Counted from the first letter of the stretch, positions 44,856 through 54,757 are shown. The stretch is DNA of 64,000 nt from Dyella thiooxydans (GCF_001641285.1 NZ_CP014841.1:1736001-1800000); one strand, 5' to 3'. Notes: generated from the sequence alone by a model not told the origin. Numbers and translations: made by a program.

Positions 44856-45704
44856 TCAGCCTTCGCTGCGGCGCCAGTGGCGTGCGGCACGCCAAGCCGC
44901 CAGGGTCAGCCCGAAGCCGTTGCCCGGCAGGCCGCGCTGCAGCGTTGCCAGCGGATCGCCAGCACGCGCCGCTGCCTTCGCCAACCGGATCGACTCGCGA
45001 GCCTCCAGCGTACGGAACATGCCGAGCGGGCCCGCTAGTCCCATTGCCTCGCGCCACGCCGCGGTGAGGTCGGCGAGCTGTGCGCGCAATGCCTGGTCGC
45101 GCGCCTCGCCTGGCGCGCGCAGATCGGCACGCGACAGGCCGAAACGGGCCAGCCGTGCCATGGGCAACGGCAACCGGTCGCGCTCGGCATCGTCCTGCAG
45201 TCGACGCAGGGCATGGCACAGGTGCGCCAGCACGGCCACGCGACCCGCTCGCCGCGGATCGGCATCGATGCCGAACCACCATGCGGTCTCCAGTGCGGCC
45301 AAAGCGCCGTGCAGGGGCTCGGCGGCAACCAGCTGCGCACCGAAATCGGCCGCGGTACCCGCCTCCAGCTGCGCGATCGCCGCGCGCACCGGCGCCAGCC
45401 ACAGCTCGGCCGGCAATGCCTGCGCGCGCTCGTCGTCGAACAGCACCTGGGTCAGCGGATGACGCCCGCCGCCCTGCGCCGCCCCGGCCAGTTCCTCGGC
45501 CCACCAGTTGAGCTTGACCGCCGCCACCTGCGGCTCGCGGATGCCGTACGCGGCGGCCAGCAGCTCCTGCTCGAGCGCGGCCAGCGCGATGTGCCCGGCA
45601 TGACGATGCGGATCGACGAACACCAGCGCCACGCGCTGCTGCGGCTGCACCGCCAGCCACTTGTCGACATAGCTCTGCAGCGGACCGTGCGGCGCGTCGC
45701 TCAT
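44856..45704 (-). CDS. Squalene/phytoene synthase-like protein
   Basis: 282 residues from ATG at 45704, overlapping gph by 4 bases. All-helical trans-prenyl-transferase fold by 'GHIALAALEQELLAAAYGIR' to 'AAVKLNWWAEELAG' and 'VLAHLCHALRRLQDDAERDR'. The first Asp-rich catalytic motif is not obvious, the second (DDAERD) is partly kept, so it may be a NDUFAF6-like non-catalytic relative. No carotenoid or hopanoid genes are nearby. Last gene of the mtaD operon. Confidence 0.75.
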   Translation of the reverse strand: MSDAPHGPLQSYVDKWLAVQPQQRVALVFVDPHRHAGHIALAALEQELLAAAYGIREPQVAAVKLNWWAEELAGAAQGGGRHPLTQVLFDDERAQALPAELWLAPVRAAIAQLEAGTAADFGAQLVAAEPLHGALAALETAWWFGIDADPRRAGRVAVLAHLCHALRRLQDDAERDRLPLPMARLARFGLSRADLRAPGEARDQALRAQLADLTAAWREAMGLAGPLGMFRTLEARESIRLAKAAARAGDPLATLQRGLPGNGFGLTLAAWRAARHWRRSEG

Positions 45705-46378
45705 GCGGAGACCTCCGGCGCCAGCAGGCGGAGAAGCTGCCCGGGGTGGTCGATCACCGCGTCCGCCTGCCATGTGTCCGGATCGCCGCCGTCGAGGTAA
45801 CCCCAGCGCACGGCCACGGTATAGAGGCCAGCGGCGGCCCCGGCCTGCACGTCGCGGCGATCGTCGCCGACGAACAGGCTGCGCGACGGGTCGATCCCCG
45901 CGGTATCGCAGGCCAGCCGCACCGGGGCCGGGTCGGGCTTCTTCACCGGCAAAGTATCCCCGGACACCACCGCTGCCGCGCGCGCGGACCAGCCGATCCG
46001 ATCGAGCAGCGGATCGGTGAGGAAGCCGGGCTTGTTGGTCACCACGCCCCAGCGGATGCCCCTTTGCTCCAGCGTACCGAGCAATGCCTCGATGCCATCG
46101 AAGGCGTGCGTGTCCTCCGCCATGGCCTGTTCGTAGAGCGCCAGGTAACGCGGCACCAGCGCCTCGACCCCCGCCTCGCCTCGATCACCGAACGCGCAGC
46201 GCAGGATCGCCCGCGAACCGCGCGAGACGACCGCACGCACGATCGCGAAATCCGGTGGAGCGACCTCCTCTTCCACACACTGGCGCACCAGCGCGGCGTA
46301 GAGGTCCGGTGCACTGTCCAGCAGGGTGCCGTCGAGGTCGAACAGCACGCCCTCGACGCGGTCGGGCAAGGTGTTCAT
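45701..46378 (-). CDS. gph: HAD hydrolase, phosphoglycolate phosphatase
   Basis: 225 residues. HAD motif I 'GVLFDLDGTLLDSAPDL', motif II 'VVTNKPGF', motif III K in 'PVKKPDPAP', motif IV 'FVGDDRRDVQAG'. In xanthomonads this gene follows ubiG and is annotated as phosphoglycolate phosphatase; other small phosphate esters are possible. Overlaps ubiG (4 bases) and the prenyltransferase-like gene (4 bases). Confidence 0.9.
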   Translation of the reverse strand: MNTLPDRVEGVLFDLDGTLLDSAPDLYAALVRQCVEEEVAPPDFAIVRAVVSRGSRAILRCAFGDRGEAGVEALVPRYLALYEQAMAEDTHAFDGIEALLGTLEQRGIRWGVVTNKPGFLTDPLLDRIGWSARAAAVVSGDTLPVKKPDPAPVRLACDTAGIDPSRSLFVGDDRRDVQAGAAAGLYTVAVRWGYLDGGDPDTWQADAVIDHPGQLLRLLAPEVSA

Positions 46379-47085
46379 GCCGGCTTGCGTGCGCACAGCA
46401 GGTAGTTCACGGCGGTGATGCGGCTCAGCCACGCTTTGCGGCTGAGTGGGTTGTAGCCGAGCCCGGAGACGTCCTCCAGCTCCAGCCCGGCGTGGCGTAG
46501 CAGCCGCGCCAGCTCCGACGGCTTGAGGAACTGCGCGTAGTGATGGGTGCCGCGAGGCAGCATGCGCATCAGGAATTCCGCGCCCAGGATCGCCGCGCCA
46601 AAGGCGACCGGCGTGCGGTTGAGGGTGGACATGAACAGCATGCCGCCGGGCTTGAGCATCGCCGCCAGATCGTTGACCAGCGCCTCCGGATCCGGCACGT
46701 GCTCGATCATCTCCATGCAGCACACCGCGTCGAAGCCGGCCGGCTCGGTCGCCGCCAGTTCCGCCGAGGACTGCACGCGGTAGTCGACCGCGAGGTTCGA
46801 CTCGTACAGGTGCAACCGGGCGATCCCGATGACCCGCTCACCCAGGTCGATGCCGGTGACCTGCGCGCCGGCCGCCGCCAGCGCCTCGCTGAGCAGGCCG
46901 CCGCCGCAGCCCACGTCGGCCACCTTCGCGCCCTTCAGGGCGACGCGATCGGCGACGTAGGCGGCGCGCACCGGATTCAGGTCGTGCAGCGGACGCGATT
47001 CGCCGTCCGGATCCCACCAGCGGTCGGCCAGCTTGTCGAAGCGGGCGATCTCCTCGGGGCTGACGTTGGCGTGCGTGGTCGGCAT
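46375..47085 (-). CDS. ubiG: Ubiquinone biosynthesis O-methyltransferase UbiG
   Basis: 236 residues from ATG at 47085. SAM motif I 'VADVGCGGGLLSEALA' at 55-70, 'RWWDPDGESRPLHDLNPVR' (UbiG-specific start) and 'VCCMEMIEHVPDP'. It methylates the two hydroxyls of the quinone ring. Located downstream of yciI by 22 bases; its stop overlaps the gph start. Confidence 0.96.
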   Translation of the reverse strand: MPTTHANVSPEEIARFDKLADRWWDPDGESRPLHDLNPVRAAYVADRVALKGAKVADVGCGGGLLSEALAAAGAQVTGIDLGERVIGIARLHLYESNLAVDYRVQSSAELAATEPAGFDAVCCMEMIEHVPDPEALVNDLAAMLKPGGMLFMSTLNRTPVAFGAAILGAEFLMRMLPRGTHHYAQFLKPSELARLLRHAGLELEDVSGLGYNPLSRKAWLSRITAVNYLLCARKPA

Positions 47086-47107
47086 GGTGATGACTCCCGG
47101 CGTGCGC

Positions 47108-47371
47108 TCAGCGCGCCTGCCACTCGTGGATGGTGACGTCCCAGCCGCCACTGGTGCGGGCCGGGTCGCGGTCGACGATCGCCTGCGCGGCGGCGAGATC
47201 GTCGGCATGGATCAGGTAGGCGCCGCCGCTCTTGTCGGCGAATGGCCCCGAGCGCTCCAGCACGCCCTGCGCGCGCAGCGCCTCGAGGAACGCGCGGTGG
47301 GCCTCGATCGCCGCCGGATCGACCACCGGACGGCGCTTGAGCAGGACGAGATACACCGGCTTGGGGCTCAT
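47108..47371 (-). CDS. YciI-family small protein
   Basis: 87 residues. 'YLVLLKRRPVVDPAAIEAHR' with the catalytic-type His-Asp ('AHRAFL', 'DD') and 'YLIHADDLAAAQAIVDRDP' are YciI features, a ferredoxin-like dimeric fold with possible hydrolase or lyase activity of unknown substrate. It overlaps mtaD by 4 bases. Confidence 0.82.
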   Translation of the reverse strand: MSPKPVYLVLLKRRPVVDPAAIEAHRAFLEALRAQGVLERSGPFADKSGGAYLIHADDLAAAQAIVDRDPARTSGGWDVTIHEWQAR

Positions 47372-48699
47372 ACCGCGGCAATCCGCTCGCGCCACTGGCG
47401 GGTACGGGCCAGCATGGCCTCCAGATCCATTCCGACCAACTCGCGCCCGGCCAGCTTGCGGCGGCCGGCGATCCACACGTCGGTGACCTGATGGCGACCG
47501 GTGGCATAGACCAGCTGCGAGGCGACGTGGAACAGCGGCTGGGTCTCCAGGTCGCTCAGCCGCACCGCGGCGAGGTCGGCCTGCTTGCCCGGCTCGATCG
47601 AACCGATCTGCTCCTCCAGCCCCATCGCGCGGGCGGCGTTGAGCGTGCCGGCCCGCAGCGCCGAGGCAGCGTCGAACGCGGCCGCGTCCTGCGCCACCGC
47701 CTTGGCCAGGATCGCCGCGGTGCGCATCTCGCCGAACATGTCCAGGTCGTTGTTCGAGGCGCAGCCGTCGGTGGCGATCGCCAGGTTCACGCCGGCGCGG
47801 CGAAACTTCTCCGCCGGGCAGAAGCCCGAGGCCAGCTTGAGGTTCGACTCCGGGCAGTGCACCACCGAGACGCCGGCCTCCGCGCAGGCGGCAATCTCGC
47901 CATCGGTCGCCTGGGTCATGTGCACGGCGATCAGGCGATCGTTGACCAGCCCCAGCTTCTGCATGCGCTGGAACGGACGCAGGCCGCTCTTCTTCTTTTC
48001 CTCCTCCACCTCGTGCGCGGTCTCGTGCAGGTGCAGGTGGACCGGGATGTCGAGCTGGTCGGCCAGCACGCGGATGCGCTCGAAGCTGGCGTCGGACACG
48101 GTGTACGGTGCATGCGGCGCGAACGCGGTACCGACCAGCGGGTCGCCGAGGAAGCTGTCGTGCACCTCGCCGGCGCGCTCGAAGTACTCGTCCTGGGTCT
48201 TCGCCCAGGCGGTGGGGAATTCGATCACCGGCAGGCCGACCAGGGCGCGGAAGCCCAGCTTGCGGTAAGTCGCACCGATCGCATCGGGGAAGAAGTAGTT
48301 TTCGTTGGCGCAGGTGGTGCCGCCGCGCAGCATCTCGGCCACCGCCAGCTCGACGCCGTCGCGCACGAACTCCGGCCCGATCACCTTCGCCTCGGCCGGC
48401 CAGATGTGCTCCTGCAGCCAGGTCATCAGCGGCAGGTCGTCGGCCAGGCCGCGCAGCAGGGTCATCGGGTTGTGCGTGTGGCTGTTGACCAGCCCGGGGA
48501 TCAGCGCATGCTCGCCGAGCTCCACCCGCTCGCGCGGCGCATAGGCGGCACGCGCCTCGGCGATCGGCAGCAGCGCCACGATGCGGTCGGCATCCACCAC
48601 CACGGCGTGCTGCTCCAGCACCACCGCATGCGGCTCCACCGGTACCACCCAGCGGGCCTCGATCACCAGGTCGACGGATTGCGGGGGCGTGACACTCAT
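47368..48699 (-). CDS. mtaD: 5'-methylthioadenosine/S-adenosylhomocysteine deaminase (amidohydrolase)
   Basis: 443 residues. TRZ/ATZ amidohydrolase with metal site 'GLVNSHTHNPMTLLRGLADD', 'HLHETAHEVEEEKK', 'AVHMTQ', and 'IATDGCASNNDLDMFGEMR'. It deaminates MTA/SAH to inosine forms, clearing inhibitors of SAM-dependent methylation; it is upstream of the methyltransferase ubiG, consistent with that role. Substrate assignment by family and context. Confidence 0.9.
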   Translation of the reverse strand: MSVTPPQSVDLVIEARWVVPVEPHAVVLEQHAVVVDADRIVALLPIAEARAAYAPRERVELGEHALIPGLVNSHTHNPMTLLRGLADDLPLMTWLQEHIWPAEAKVIGPEFVRDGVELAVAEMLRGGTTCANENYFFPDAIGATYRKLGFRALVGLPVIEFPTAWAKTQDEYFERAGEVHDSFLGDPLVGTAFAPHAPYTVSDASFERIRVLADQLDIPVHLHLHETAHEVEEEKKKSGLRPFQRMQKLGLVNDRLIAVHMTQATDGEIAACAEAGVSVVHCPESNLKLASGFCPAEKFRRAGVNLAIATDGCASNNDLDMFGEMRTAAILAKAVAQDAAAFDAASALRAGTLNAARAMGLEEQIGSIEPGKQADLAAVRLSDLETQPLFHVASQLVYATGRHQVTDVWIAGRRKLAGRELVGMDLEAMLARTRQWRERIAAV

Positions 48700-48765
48700 C
48701 TTCACCTCACTGTGCGGGATGGGCAGGCGGCCATGGCCTGCGCGCTTGATGCAAAACGGTTCGAT

Positions 48766-48811
48766 GCAAAAACGAGAAAGGGCGGTACCTCGCGGCCCCC
48801 GCCCCTCTCGT
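48766..48811 (-). terminator. Intrinsic terminator after efp
   Basis: On the minus strand ACGAGAGGGGCGG and CCGCCCTTTCTCGT can pair with a 12-15-base loop, followed by TTTTTGC. It lies 26 bases past the efp stop. Confidence 0.75.
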
Positions 48812-48836
48812 CGATCACCTGGCGGGATCGAACGGC

Positions 48837-49406
48837 TTACTTGCCGACGCGGCTGACGTACTCGCCGGTGCGGGTGTCGACCTTGATCACCTCGTCGGTG
48901 CCCACGAACAGCGGCACGCGGACCACGGCGCCGGTCTCCAGGGTGGCCGGCTTGCCGCCGCCGCCGGAGGTGTCGCCACGGACCCCCGGATCGGTCTCGG
49001 TGATCTTCAGCTCGACGAAGTTCGGCGGCTGAACGGCGATGACCTCGCCGTTGAACAGGGTCACCACGCACTCCTCCTCGCCCTTCAGCCACTTGGCGGC
49101 GTCGCCCACGCCGACCTTGTTGGCCTGGTGCTGCTCGAAGGTCTCCTGCTGCATGAAGTGCCAGAACTCGCCGTCGGAGTAGAGGAACTGCATGTCGGTG
49201 TCGACCACGTCGGCGACTTCGAACGAGTCGGACGACTTCATCGTCTGCTCGGTGGTGCGCCCGGTCTTCAGGTTGCGGATGAAGATGCGGGTGAACGCCT
49301 GGCCCTTGCCGGGCTTGATGAAGTCGGCGTCGGTGATGACCCACGGGTCGTTGTTGTGGAGGATCTTCATCCCCTTCTTGACGTCGTTCAGACCAGCGGT
49401 GGCCAT
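48837..49406 (-). CDS. efp: Translation elongation factor P
   Basis: 189 residues. KOW-like domain with the modification site Lys34 in '[12 protein letters not shown]', OB domains '[15 protein letters not shown]' and '[20 protein letters not shown]' typical of EF-P. It relieves ribosome stalling at polyproline. The Lys34 type is beta-lysylated by EpmA/EpmB, and epmB is divergently adjacent. Confidence 0.97.
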   Translation of the reverse strand: MATAGLNDVKKGMKILHNNDPWVITDADFIKPGKGQAFTRIFIRNLKTGRTTEQTMKSSDSFEVADVVDTDMQFLYSDGEFWHFMQQETFEQHQANKVGVGDAAKWLKGEEECVVTLFNGEVIAVQPPNFVELKITETDPGVRGDTSGGGGKPATLETGAVVRVPLFVGTDEVIKVDTRTGEYVSRVGK

Positions 49407-49491
49407 GCAGTGCGCTCCAATCGAAGAATCCGCCCGTACGAGCGGCTAAAATGATCAATCACCCGGGCTTACGCCCGATACAAGGCCGTAC

Positions 49492-50499
49492 ATGATAACC
49501 GCAAGCCCCGGCACCCGCATAACCCCGGCCGGCGACTGGCGCCAGCAGTGGCGCGATGCCGTCACCGACCCGCGCGAGCTGCTCGCCCTGCTGGGGCTGG
49601 AGCATCTGGTCGACCGGCTGCCGGAGGCGGACGCCGGGTTCGCCCTGCGCGTGCCCAGGGCATTCATGGCCCGCATGCTGCCGGGGGACGCCCATGACCC
49701 GCTGCTGCTCCAGGTGCTGCCGCAATTGGCAGAGCTGGACCGGGTGGAGGGTTACGCCACCGACGCGGTAGGCGACCTGGCCGCCCGCGAGGCGCAGGGC
49801 GTGCTGCACAAATACCAGGGCCGCGCCCTGTTGATCGCCAGCGGCAGTTGCGCGATCAACTGCCGCTACTGCTTCCGGCGGCACTTTCCCTACGGCGAGG
49901 AAATGGCGGCCGCGGGTCAATGGCGCCAGGCACTGGACCATCTCCGGCGCGACCCGGGGATCACCGAGCTGATTCTCTCCGGCGGGGATCCGCTGGCACT
50001 GTCCACCCGCAAGCTGATCGAGCTGACGGACGGCCTGGCGGACCTCCCCCAGGTCACCCGCCTGCGCCTGCACACCCGCCTGCCGGTGGTGCTACCCGAC
50101 CGGATCGACGGGCCACTGGTCGAGTGGCTCTCCGCCCTGCCGCTGCAGAAGGTGGTCGTGCTGCATGCCAACCACGCGCGGGAGATCGACCACGGCGTGG
50201 CCGAGGCCTGCAGACGGTTGCGCGAGGCGGGGTGCACCCTGCTCAACCAGGCCGTGCTGCTGCGGGGGATCAACGATCACGCCGGCACGCTGGCCGAGCT
50301 CTCCGAGGCGCTGTTCGCCATCGGCGCGCTCCCCTACTACCTGCACCAGCTCGACCGGGTACAGGGCGCCGCCCATTTCGAAGTGGACGACGCAAGGGCG
50401 CTCGCCCTGATGGACGACCTGCGCGGCGGCCTTCCCGGCTATCTGGTGCCGCGACTGGTTCGCGAGGTGCCCGGCGCACCCTCGAAGCTTCCATTGTGA
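49492..50499 (+). CDS. epmB: EF-P beta-lysylation protein EpmB (radical SAM lysine 2,3-aminomutase-like)
   Basis: 335 residues. Radical SAM cluster motif Cys120-x3-Cys124-x2-Cys127 in 'SGSCAINCRYCFRRHFPYGE', 'ELILSGGDPLALS', 'LRLHTRLPVVLP'. Converts alpha-lysine to (R)-beta-lysine for EF-P modification. It is divergent from efp across an 85-base shared promoter gap, a functional pair. Confidence 0.96.
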   Translation: MITASPGTRITPAGDWRQQWRDAVTDPRELLALLGLEHLVDRLPEADAGFALRVPRAFMARMLPGDAHDPLLLQVLPQLAELDRVEGYATDAVGDLAAREAQGVLHKYQGRALLIASGSCAINCRYCFRRHFPYGEEMAAAGQWRQALDHLRRDPGITELILSGGDPLALSTRKLIELTDGLADLPQVTRLRLHTRLPVVLPDRIDGPLVEWLSALPLQKVVVLHANHAREIDHGVAEACRRLREAGCTLLNQAVLLRGINDHAGTLAELSEALFAIGALPYYLHQLDRVQGAAHFEVDDARALALMDDLRGGLPGYLVPRLVREVPGAPSKLPL

Positions 50500-50635
50500 G
50501 CACCCGGTCGCCACACCATGGCCTCGTCCCGCTGGCGGCCACTGCGGGAATCCGTTACAACCGTGGGGAGTGCGCCAGGATTGGCGCGCGTCGGTCGCAG
50601 CCGGCCGGCGCCTCCCCGAACCGACCGATGTGTCC

Positions 50636-52681
50636 ATGAAAAAAGATTCCGTGATCAAGATCCTGTTCGTCGAGGCCTCGGTGGAGGACGCCGAACAGAT
50701 CATCAGTCTGCTCCGCAATGGCGGCATCGCCGTGCGACCGGCGCGAGCGACCAACCCGGAGGAAATCCAGGCTGCGCTGGACGAACTGATCCCGGACATC
50801 GTGCTGTACGACCCGGCGCCGGCAAAGCTGCCGCTGCGCGACGTGGCACAGCAACTGGAGGCACATGGCCGCGACCTGTCGCTGGTCGTGCTGGTGGCCC
50901 AGGTGGACAACCAGACGGTCGCCGACCTGTTCAACACCGGCGTGCGCGGCATCGCCATCCGCAGCCAGCCGCGGCAGATGATGACCGTCCTGCAACGCGA
51001 GCACGAGGCGCTGCAGACACGCCGCCAGGTGCGCCTGCTGGAGGCCGCGCTCCGGGAATCCGAGCGTCGCGCCGACGCCCTGCTCGACTCGTCGACGGAC
51101 CCCATCGCCTTCGTTCACGACGGCATGCACGTACGCGCCAACAAGGCGTACCTGGAAACCTTCGGCTACGACGATTTCGACGACCTGCTCTGCCTGCCGG
51201 TACTCGACCTGATCAGCAGCGCCGACGCCGAGCCTTTCAAGAACCTGCTGCGCAGCCACGCCCGCAACGAAAAGGCCGCGGCGCACATCGATCTTCAGGC
51301 GCGTCGCTCCGACGGCAGCAACTTCCAGGCGACGGTCGAGTTCGCCCACGCCACGTTCGAGGGCGAGCCCTGCCTGCAGATCGTGTTCCGACGCCAGCAG
51401 ATCGATCCGCAGCTGATCCAGCAGCTGCATCGCGACCCGGTCACCGGTCTGTACAACCGTGCACGCACGCTGGAGAGCATCGACGATGCGGTCGCCGCCG
51501 CCGCCAAGGGCACCAAGGGGCAGAGCCTGCTGCTGATCGAGCCGGACAACTGGCAGTCGCTGCTCGACAGCGTGGGCATGGGCAAGGCCGACGAGCTGAT
51601 GGCGGCCTTCGCCAATCGCGTCACCGTCAGCGTCGGCGACGACGATGTGGCCGGCCTGCTGTCCGAGCACACCATCGGCGTGATCCTGCGCAACCGCAAT
51701 GACGAATCGGTCAAGCAGTGGATCAGCGACCTGCAGGCGCGTATCGCCAGCGAGATCTTCGACCTCGGCTCGCAGTCGATCGCGGTCTCCGCCAGCGTCG
51801 GCGGAAGCCTGCTCGGCGAGAAGAACGCGAACGCCGAGCTGCTGCTCAACCAGGCCGGACAGGCACTGCGCAACGCGCTCAGCCAGGGCGGCGGCAAGGT
51901 CGAGCTGCACGATCCGGCCGCCCGCGAAAAGGCCGACGCCGAGCGCGATCGCTACTGGCTGCAGTTGCTCCAGCACGCCCTCGCCAACAACGGCTTCGTG
52001 CTCTACCACCAGCACACCATCAGCCTGCAGGACGCCGAGGGCGAGTATTCGGAAATCCTGTTGCGCATGAACGGACCGCAGGGCGAGGTCCTGCCCGGCT
52101 TCTTCATGCCGATCGCGGAAAAGCACGGCCTGACCACTTCGATCGACCGCTGGGTCCTGGCCAAGGCCATCGAGACGCTGCGCGCCCGCGACGGCCAAGG
52201 CATCAAGACCACGTTCTTCGTGAAACTCACCGCCGACTCCATCCAGGACGGCACCCTGCTGGCCTGGCTTGGCGAACAGCTGCGCAAGGCCGGCCTCAAG
52301 AACGGCCAGATCGTGCTCGAGATGACCGAGAGCAAGGTGGTGACGCTGCTGCGCCCGGCACAGGAATTCGTCACCGGCTGGAAGAAACTCGGGGGTCGCT
52401 TCGCACTGGAGCAGTTCGGCTCCGGGCTCAACTCGTTCCAGTTGCTCAACCACGTCGACGCGGATTACCTGAAGATCGACCGGTCCTACATGGCACAGCT
52501 GCCCCAGCACCCGGAAAACCAGAAAAAGATCGCCGAGATCTGCCACCACGCGCGCGAGCTCAAGCGGTTCACCGTCGCCGAGTGGGTGGAGGACGCCAGC
52601 AGCACTTCGCTGTTGTTCGCCTGCGGCGTGGACTTCGTGCAGGGCAACTTCCTGCAGGAACCGCAACGCCTGGTCGACTGA
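50636..52681 (+). CDS. fimX: FimX-like degenerate REC-PAS-GGDEF-EAL protein
   Basis: 681 residues from ATG at 50636. Residues ~1-125 receiver-like domain without the phosphoacceptor pattern, ~140-255 PAS, ~262-425 GGDEF domain whose motif is degenerate (LLSEH near 341-345), ~435-675 EAL domain with EIL (473-475) instead of EAL and 'LEQFGSGLNSF' instead of DDFGTG near 590. So it should bind but not make or break c-di-GMP. Ending 'FVQGNFLQEPQ'. FimX of Xanthomonas and Pseudomonas with PilZ/PilB controls type IV pilus assembly. Confidence 0.88.
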   Translation: MKKDSVIKILFVEASVEDAEQIISLLRNGGIAVRPARATNPEEIQAALDELIPDIVLYDPAPAKLPLRDVAQQLEAHGRDLSLVVLVAQVDNQTVADLFNTGVRGIAIRSQPRQMMTVLQREHEALQTRRQVRLLEAALRESERRADALLDSSTDPIAFVHDGMHVRANKAYLETFGYDDFDDLLCLPVLDLISSADAEPFKNLLRSHARNEKAAAHIDLQARRSDGSNFQATVEFAHATFEGEPCLQIVFRRQQIDPQLIQQLHRDPVTGLYNRARTLESIDDAVAAAAKGTKGQSLLLIEPDNWQSLLDSVGMGKADELMAAFANRVTVSVGDDDVAGLLSEHTIGVILRNRNDESVKQWISDLQARIASEIFDLGSQSIAVSASVGGSLLGEKNANAELLLNQAGQALRNALSQGGGKVELHDPAAREKADAERDRYWLQLLQHALANNGFVLYHQHTISLQDAEGEYSEILLRMNGPQGEVLPGFFMPIAEKHGLTTSIDRWVLAKAIETLRARDGQGIKTTFFVKLTADSIQDGTLLAWLGEQLRKAGLKNGQIVLEMTESKVVTLLRPAQEFVTGWKKLGGRFALEQFGSGLNSFQLLNHVDADYLKIDRSYMAQLPQHPENQKKIAEICHHARELKRFTVAEWVEDASSTSLLFACGVDFVQGNFLQEPQRLVD

Positions 52682-52716
52682 AGCCCTCCGGCCCCGGCGC
52701 CTTTCGGAACACACGA

Positions 52717-52748
52717 AAAAGCCGCGGAGGCATGCCTCCGCGGCTTTT
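52717..52748. terminator. Bidirectional terminator between fimX and rplS
   Basis: AAAAGCCGCGGAGG-CATG-CCTCCGCGGCTTTT, a perfect 14-bp stem with A/T ends on both sides, shared by converging genes. Confidence 0.93.
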
Positions 52749-52771
52749 CGTCTCGCCCTGCGTGAGCGGTC

Positions 52772-53155
52772 TTACTCGGCGGACTTCGCGGCCTTCGCAG
52801 CGGCAGCCGCGGCGATGTCTTCCTTGATGCGCGCAGCCTTGCCCTCGAGATTGCGCAGATAGTAGAGCTTGGCGCCACGCACCTTGCCCTTGCGCTTGAC
52901 CTGCACCGACTCGATGGTCGGGCTGTGCGCCTGGAACACGCGCTCCACGCCGGTGCCGTGCGAGATCTTGCGCACGGTAAAGGCCGAATGCAGACCGCGG
53001 CTGCGCTTGGCGATGACGACGCCCTCGAACGCCTGCACGCGCTCGCGGTTACCTTCCTTCACCTTGACGTTGACCACCACCGTGTCGCCGGGGCCGAATT
53101 CCGGCAGCTGGCGGGTGATCTGCTCGGATTCGAACTGTTCGATGATCTTGTTCAT
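52772..53155 (-). CDS. rplS: 50S ribosomal protein L19
   Basis: 127 residues. '[20 protein letters not shown]' and '[20 protein letters not shown]' and '[18 protein letters not shown]' are L19 signatures. C-terminal Ala/Lys extension ('[12 protein letters not shown]'). Last gene of rpsP-rimM-trmD-rplS. Confidence 0.98.
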   Translation of the reverse strand: MNKIIEQFESEQITRQLPEFGPGDTVVVNVKVKEGNRERVQAFEGVVIAKRSRGLHSAFTVRKISHGTGVERVFQAHSPTIESVQVKRKGKVRGAKLYYLRNLEGKAARIKEDIAAAAAAKAAKSAE

Positions 53156-53173
53156 GGCAACACCTGTGTCGAT

Positions 53174-53947
53174 TCAATTACCGCGGTCTGCGACGGCCGC
53201 TTCGTGGTGCCGCAGATAGTCGCGGCGGAATTCTTCCAACAGCACGGCGGACTCTGCATCGAGGTTCCGTCGCGCCAGCAGATCGGGACGTCGCAACCAG
53301 GTCCGTCCCAGCGACTGCTTGAGGCGCCAGCGGCGGATGGCCGCATGATCGCCAGACAACAGCACCGCCGGCACGTCACCCAGTGCGTCATGCACCGGTT
53401 TCGTGTAGTGCGGACAATCCAGCAGGCCGTCCGAGAACGAATCCTGCTGCGCCGACTGCGCGTCGTTCAACGCGCCGTCCTGCAAGCGACCCACCGCGTC
53501 GATGACCACCGCGGCGCCCAGCTCGCCGCCGGACAGCACATAATCGCCGATGGAAAGCTCCTCGTCGACCTCGTGCGCCAGCAGACGCTCGTCCACTCCT
53601 TCATAACGTCCGCAGAGCAGGGCGATCCGCGGCATTTTCGCCAGCGACACCACCCGGTCCTGCGTCAGCCGCGCTCCCTGCGGACTGAGGTAAATCACAT
53701 GCACCGGCTCCGGTGCCGCCTCACGCACCGCCTTCAAGGCGGCCCGCAAGGGCTCGATCAGCATCACCATCCCGGGTCCGCCGCCGCAGGTGCGGCCGTC
53801 CACGGTACGGTAATTGTCGGTGGCGAAGTCGCGCGGGTTCCAGGTTTCCACCTGCAGCAGCTCCCGCTGCTGCGCGCGTCCCACGACACCGACCGCGGCG
53901 CACTGGCGCATGAAGTCGGGAAACAGCGTGACGACGTCGATGCGCAT
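53174..53947 (-). CDS. trmD: tRNA (guanine-N1)-methyltransferase TrmD
   Basis: 257 residues from ATG at 53947. SPOUT knot motifs '[12 protein letters not shown]', '[15 protein letters not shown]', '[19 protein letters not shown]'. It methylates G37 of tRNAs with G36, preventing frameshifts. Stop is 18 bases before the rplS start. Confidence 0.98.
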   Translation of the reverse strand: MRIDVVTLFPDFMRQCAAVGVVGRAQQRELLQVETWNPRDFATDNYRTVDGRTCGGGPGMVMLIEPLRAALKAVREAAPEPVHVIYLSPQGARLTQDRVVSLAKMPRIALLCGRYEGVDERLLAHEVDEELSIGDYVLSGGELGAAVVIDAVGRLQDGALNDAQSAQQDSFSDGLLDCPHYTKPVHDALGDVPAVLLSGDHAAIRRWRLKQSLGRTWLRRPDLLARRNLDAESAVLLEEFRRDYLRHHEAAVADRGN

Positions 53948-53984
53948 CAGGATCCTCCGGTCGGCGGCCAGCGTGGCGCGGGCT

Positions 53985-54500
53985 TCAGAACTCGGGATCC
54001 CAGTCCACCACCATGCGCCCGGCTTCCAGATCCACCGAACGCACGTAACTGCCCTGGATGAAGGGAACCAGCCGCTCGCGCTCGCCGTCCCTAACCACCA
54101 CCACGTCGTTGGCTCCGGTCGCGAACAGGTGACTGACCCGCCCCAGCGCCACGCCTTCGGTGGTGACGACCTCAAGCCCTTCGAGGTCGACCCAGTAGTA
54201 CTCGTCCTTGCCGGGTGGCGGCAGCAGTTCGCGGGCGACATGGATGTCCTTGCCCACCAGCGCCGCGGCCTGCTCGCGGGTGTCCACGTTGGGCAGGTGG
54301 CAGATCAGCCCCTTGCCTTGCGGACGCCCCTTGATACCCGACACCTCGACCACTTCGCCCGGCGCCGTGGAGAGCTGCCAGGGCTGGTAGTCGAAAATCC
54401 GCGTGCGGGGCTCGGACCAGGATTCGATCTTGAGCCAGCCCTGCACCCCGTACAGCCCGACGATGCGTCCCATCAGGACGCGCCGACCGGCTTCAGCCAT
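53985..54500 (-). CDS. rimM: Ribosome maturation factor RimM
   Basis: 171 residues from ATG at 54500, two bases after the rpsP stop. '[20 protein letters not shown]' (RimM domain) and C-terminal PRC barrel '[18 protein letters not shown]', '[20 protein letters not shown]'. Helps 30S maturation with S19. Standard operon position. Confidence 0.96.
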   Translation of the reverse strand: MAEAGRRVLMGRIVGLYGVQGWLKIESWSEPRTRIFDYQPWQLSTAPGEVVEVSGIKGRPQGKGLICHLPNVDTREQAAALVGKDIHVARELLPPPGKDEYYWVDLEGLEVVTTEGVALGRVSHLFATGANDVVVVRDGERERLVPFIQGSYVRSVDLEAGRMVVDWDPEF

Positions 54501-54502
54501 GC

Positions 54503-54757
54503 TCAGGCAGCCTGCTGCTTGCCGGCTTCCTTGACCAGGGCGGCGACCTTGTCGGTCAGCTGCGCACCCTTGCCCACCCACTCGTTGACGCGCTCGACGT
54601 TGAGCTCGAGACGCTTGTCCTTGCCGGACGCGACCGGGTTGTAGAAGCCCACGTTCTCGATGCTGCGGCCGTCGCGCTTGTTGCGCTGATCGGTCACGAC
54701 GATGTGGTAGAACGGACGGCCCTTGGCGCCACCGCGCGAAAGACGAATCTTGACCAT
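54503..54757 (-). CDS. rpsP: 30S ribosomal protein S16
   Basis: 84 residues from ATG at 54757 ([20 protein letters not shown]). Typical bS16. First gene of its operon; the upstream gap of 133 bases to ffh carries the promoter. Confidence 0.98.
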   Translation of the reverse strand: MVKIRLSRGGAKGRPFYHIVVTDQRNKRDGRSIENVGFYNPVASGKDKRLELNVERVNEWVGKGAQLTDKVAALVKEAGKQQAA

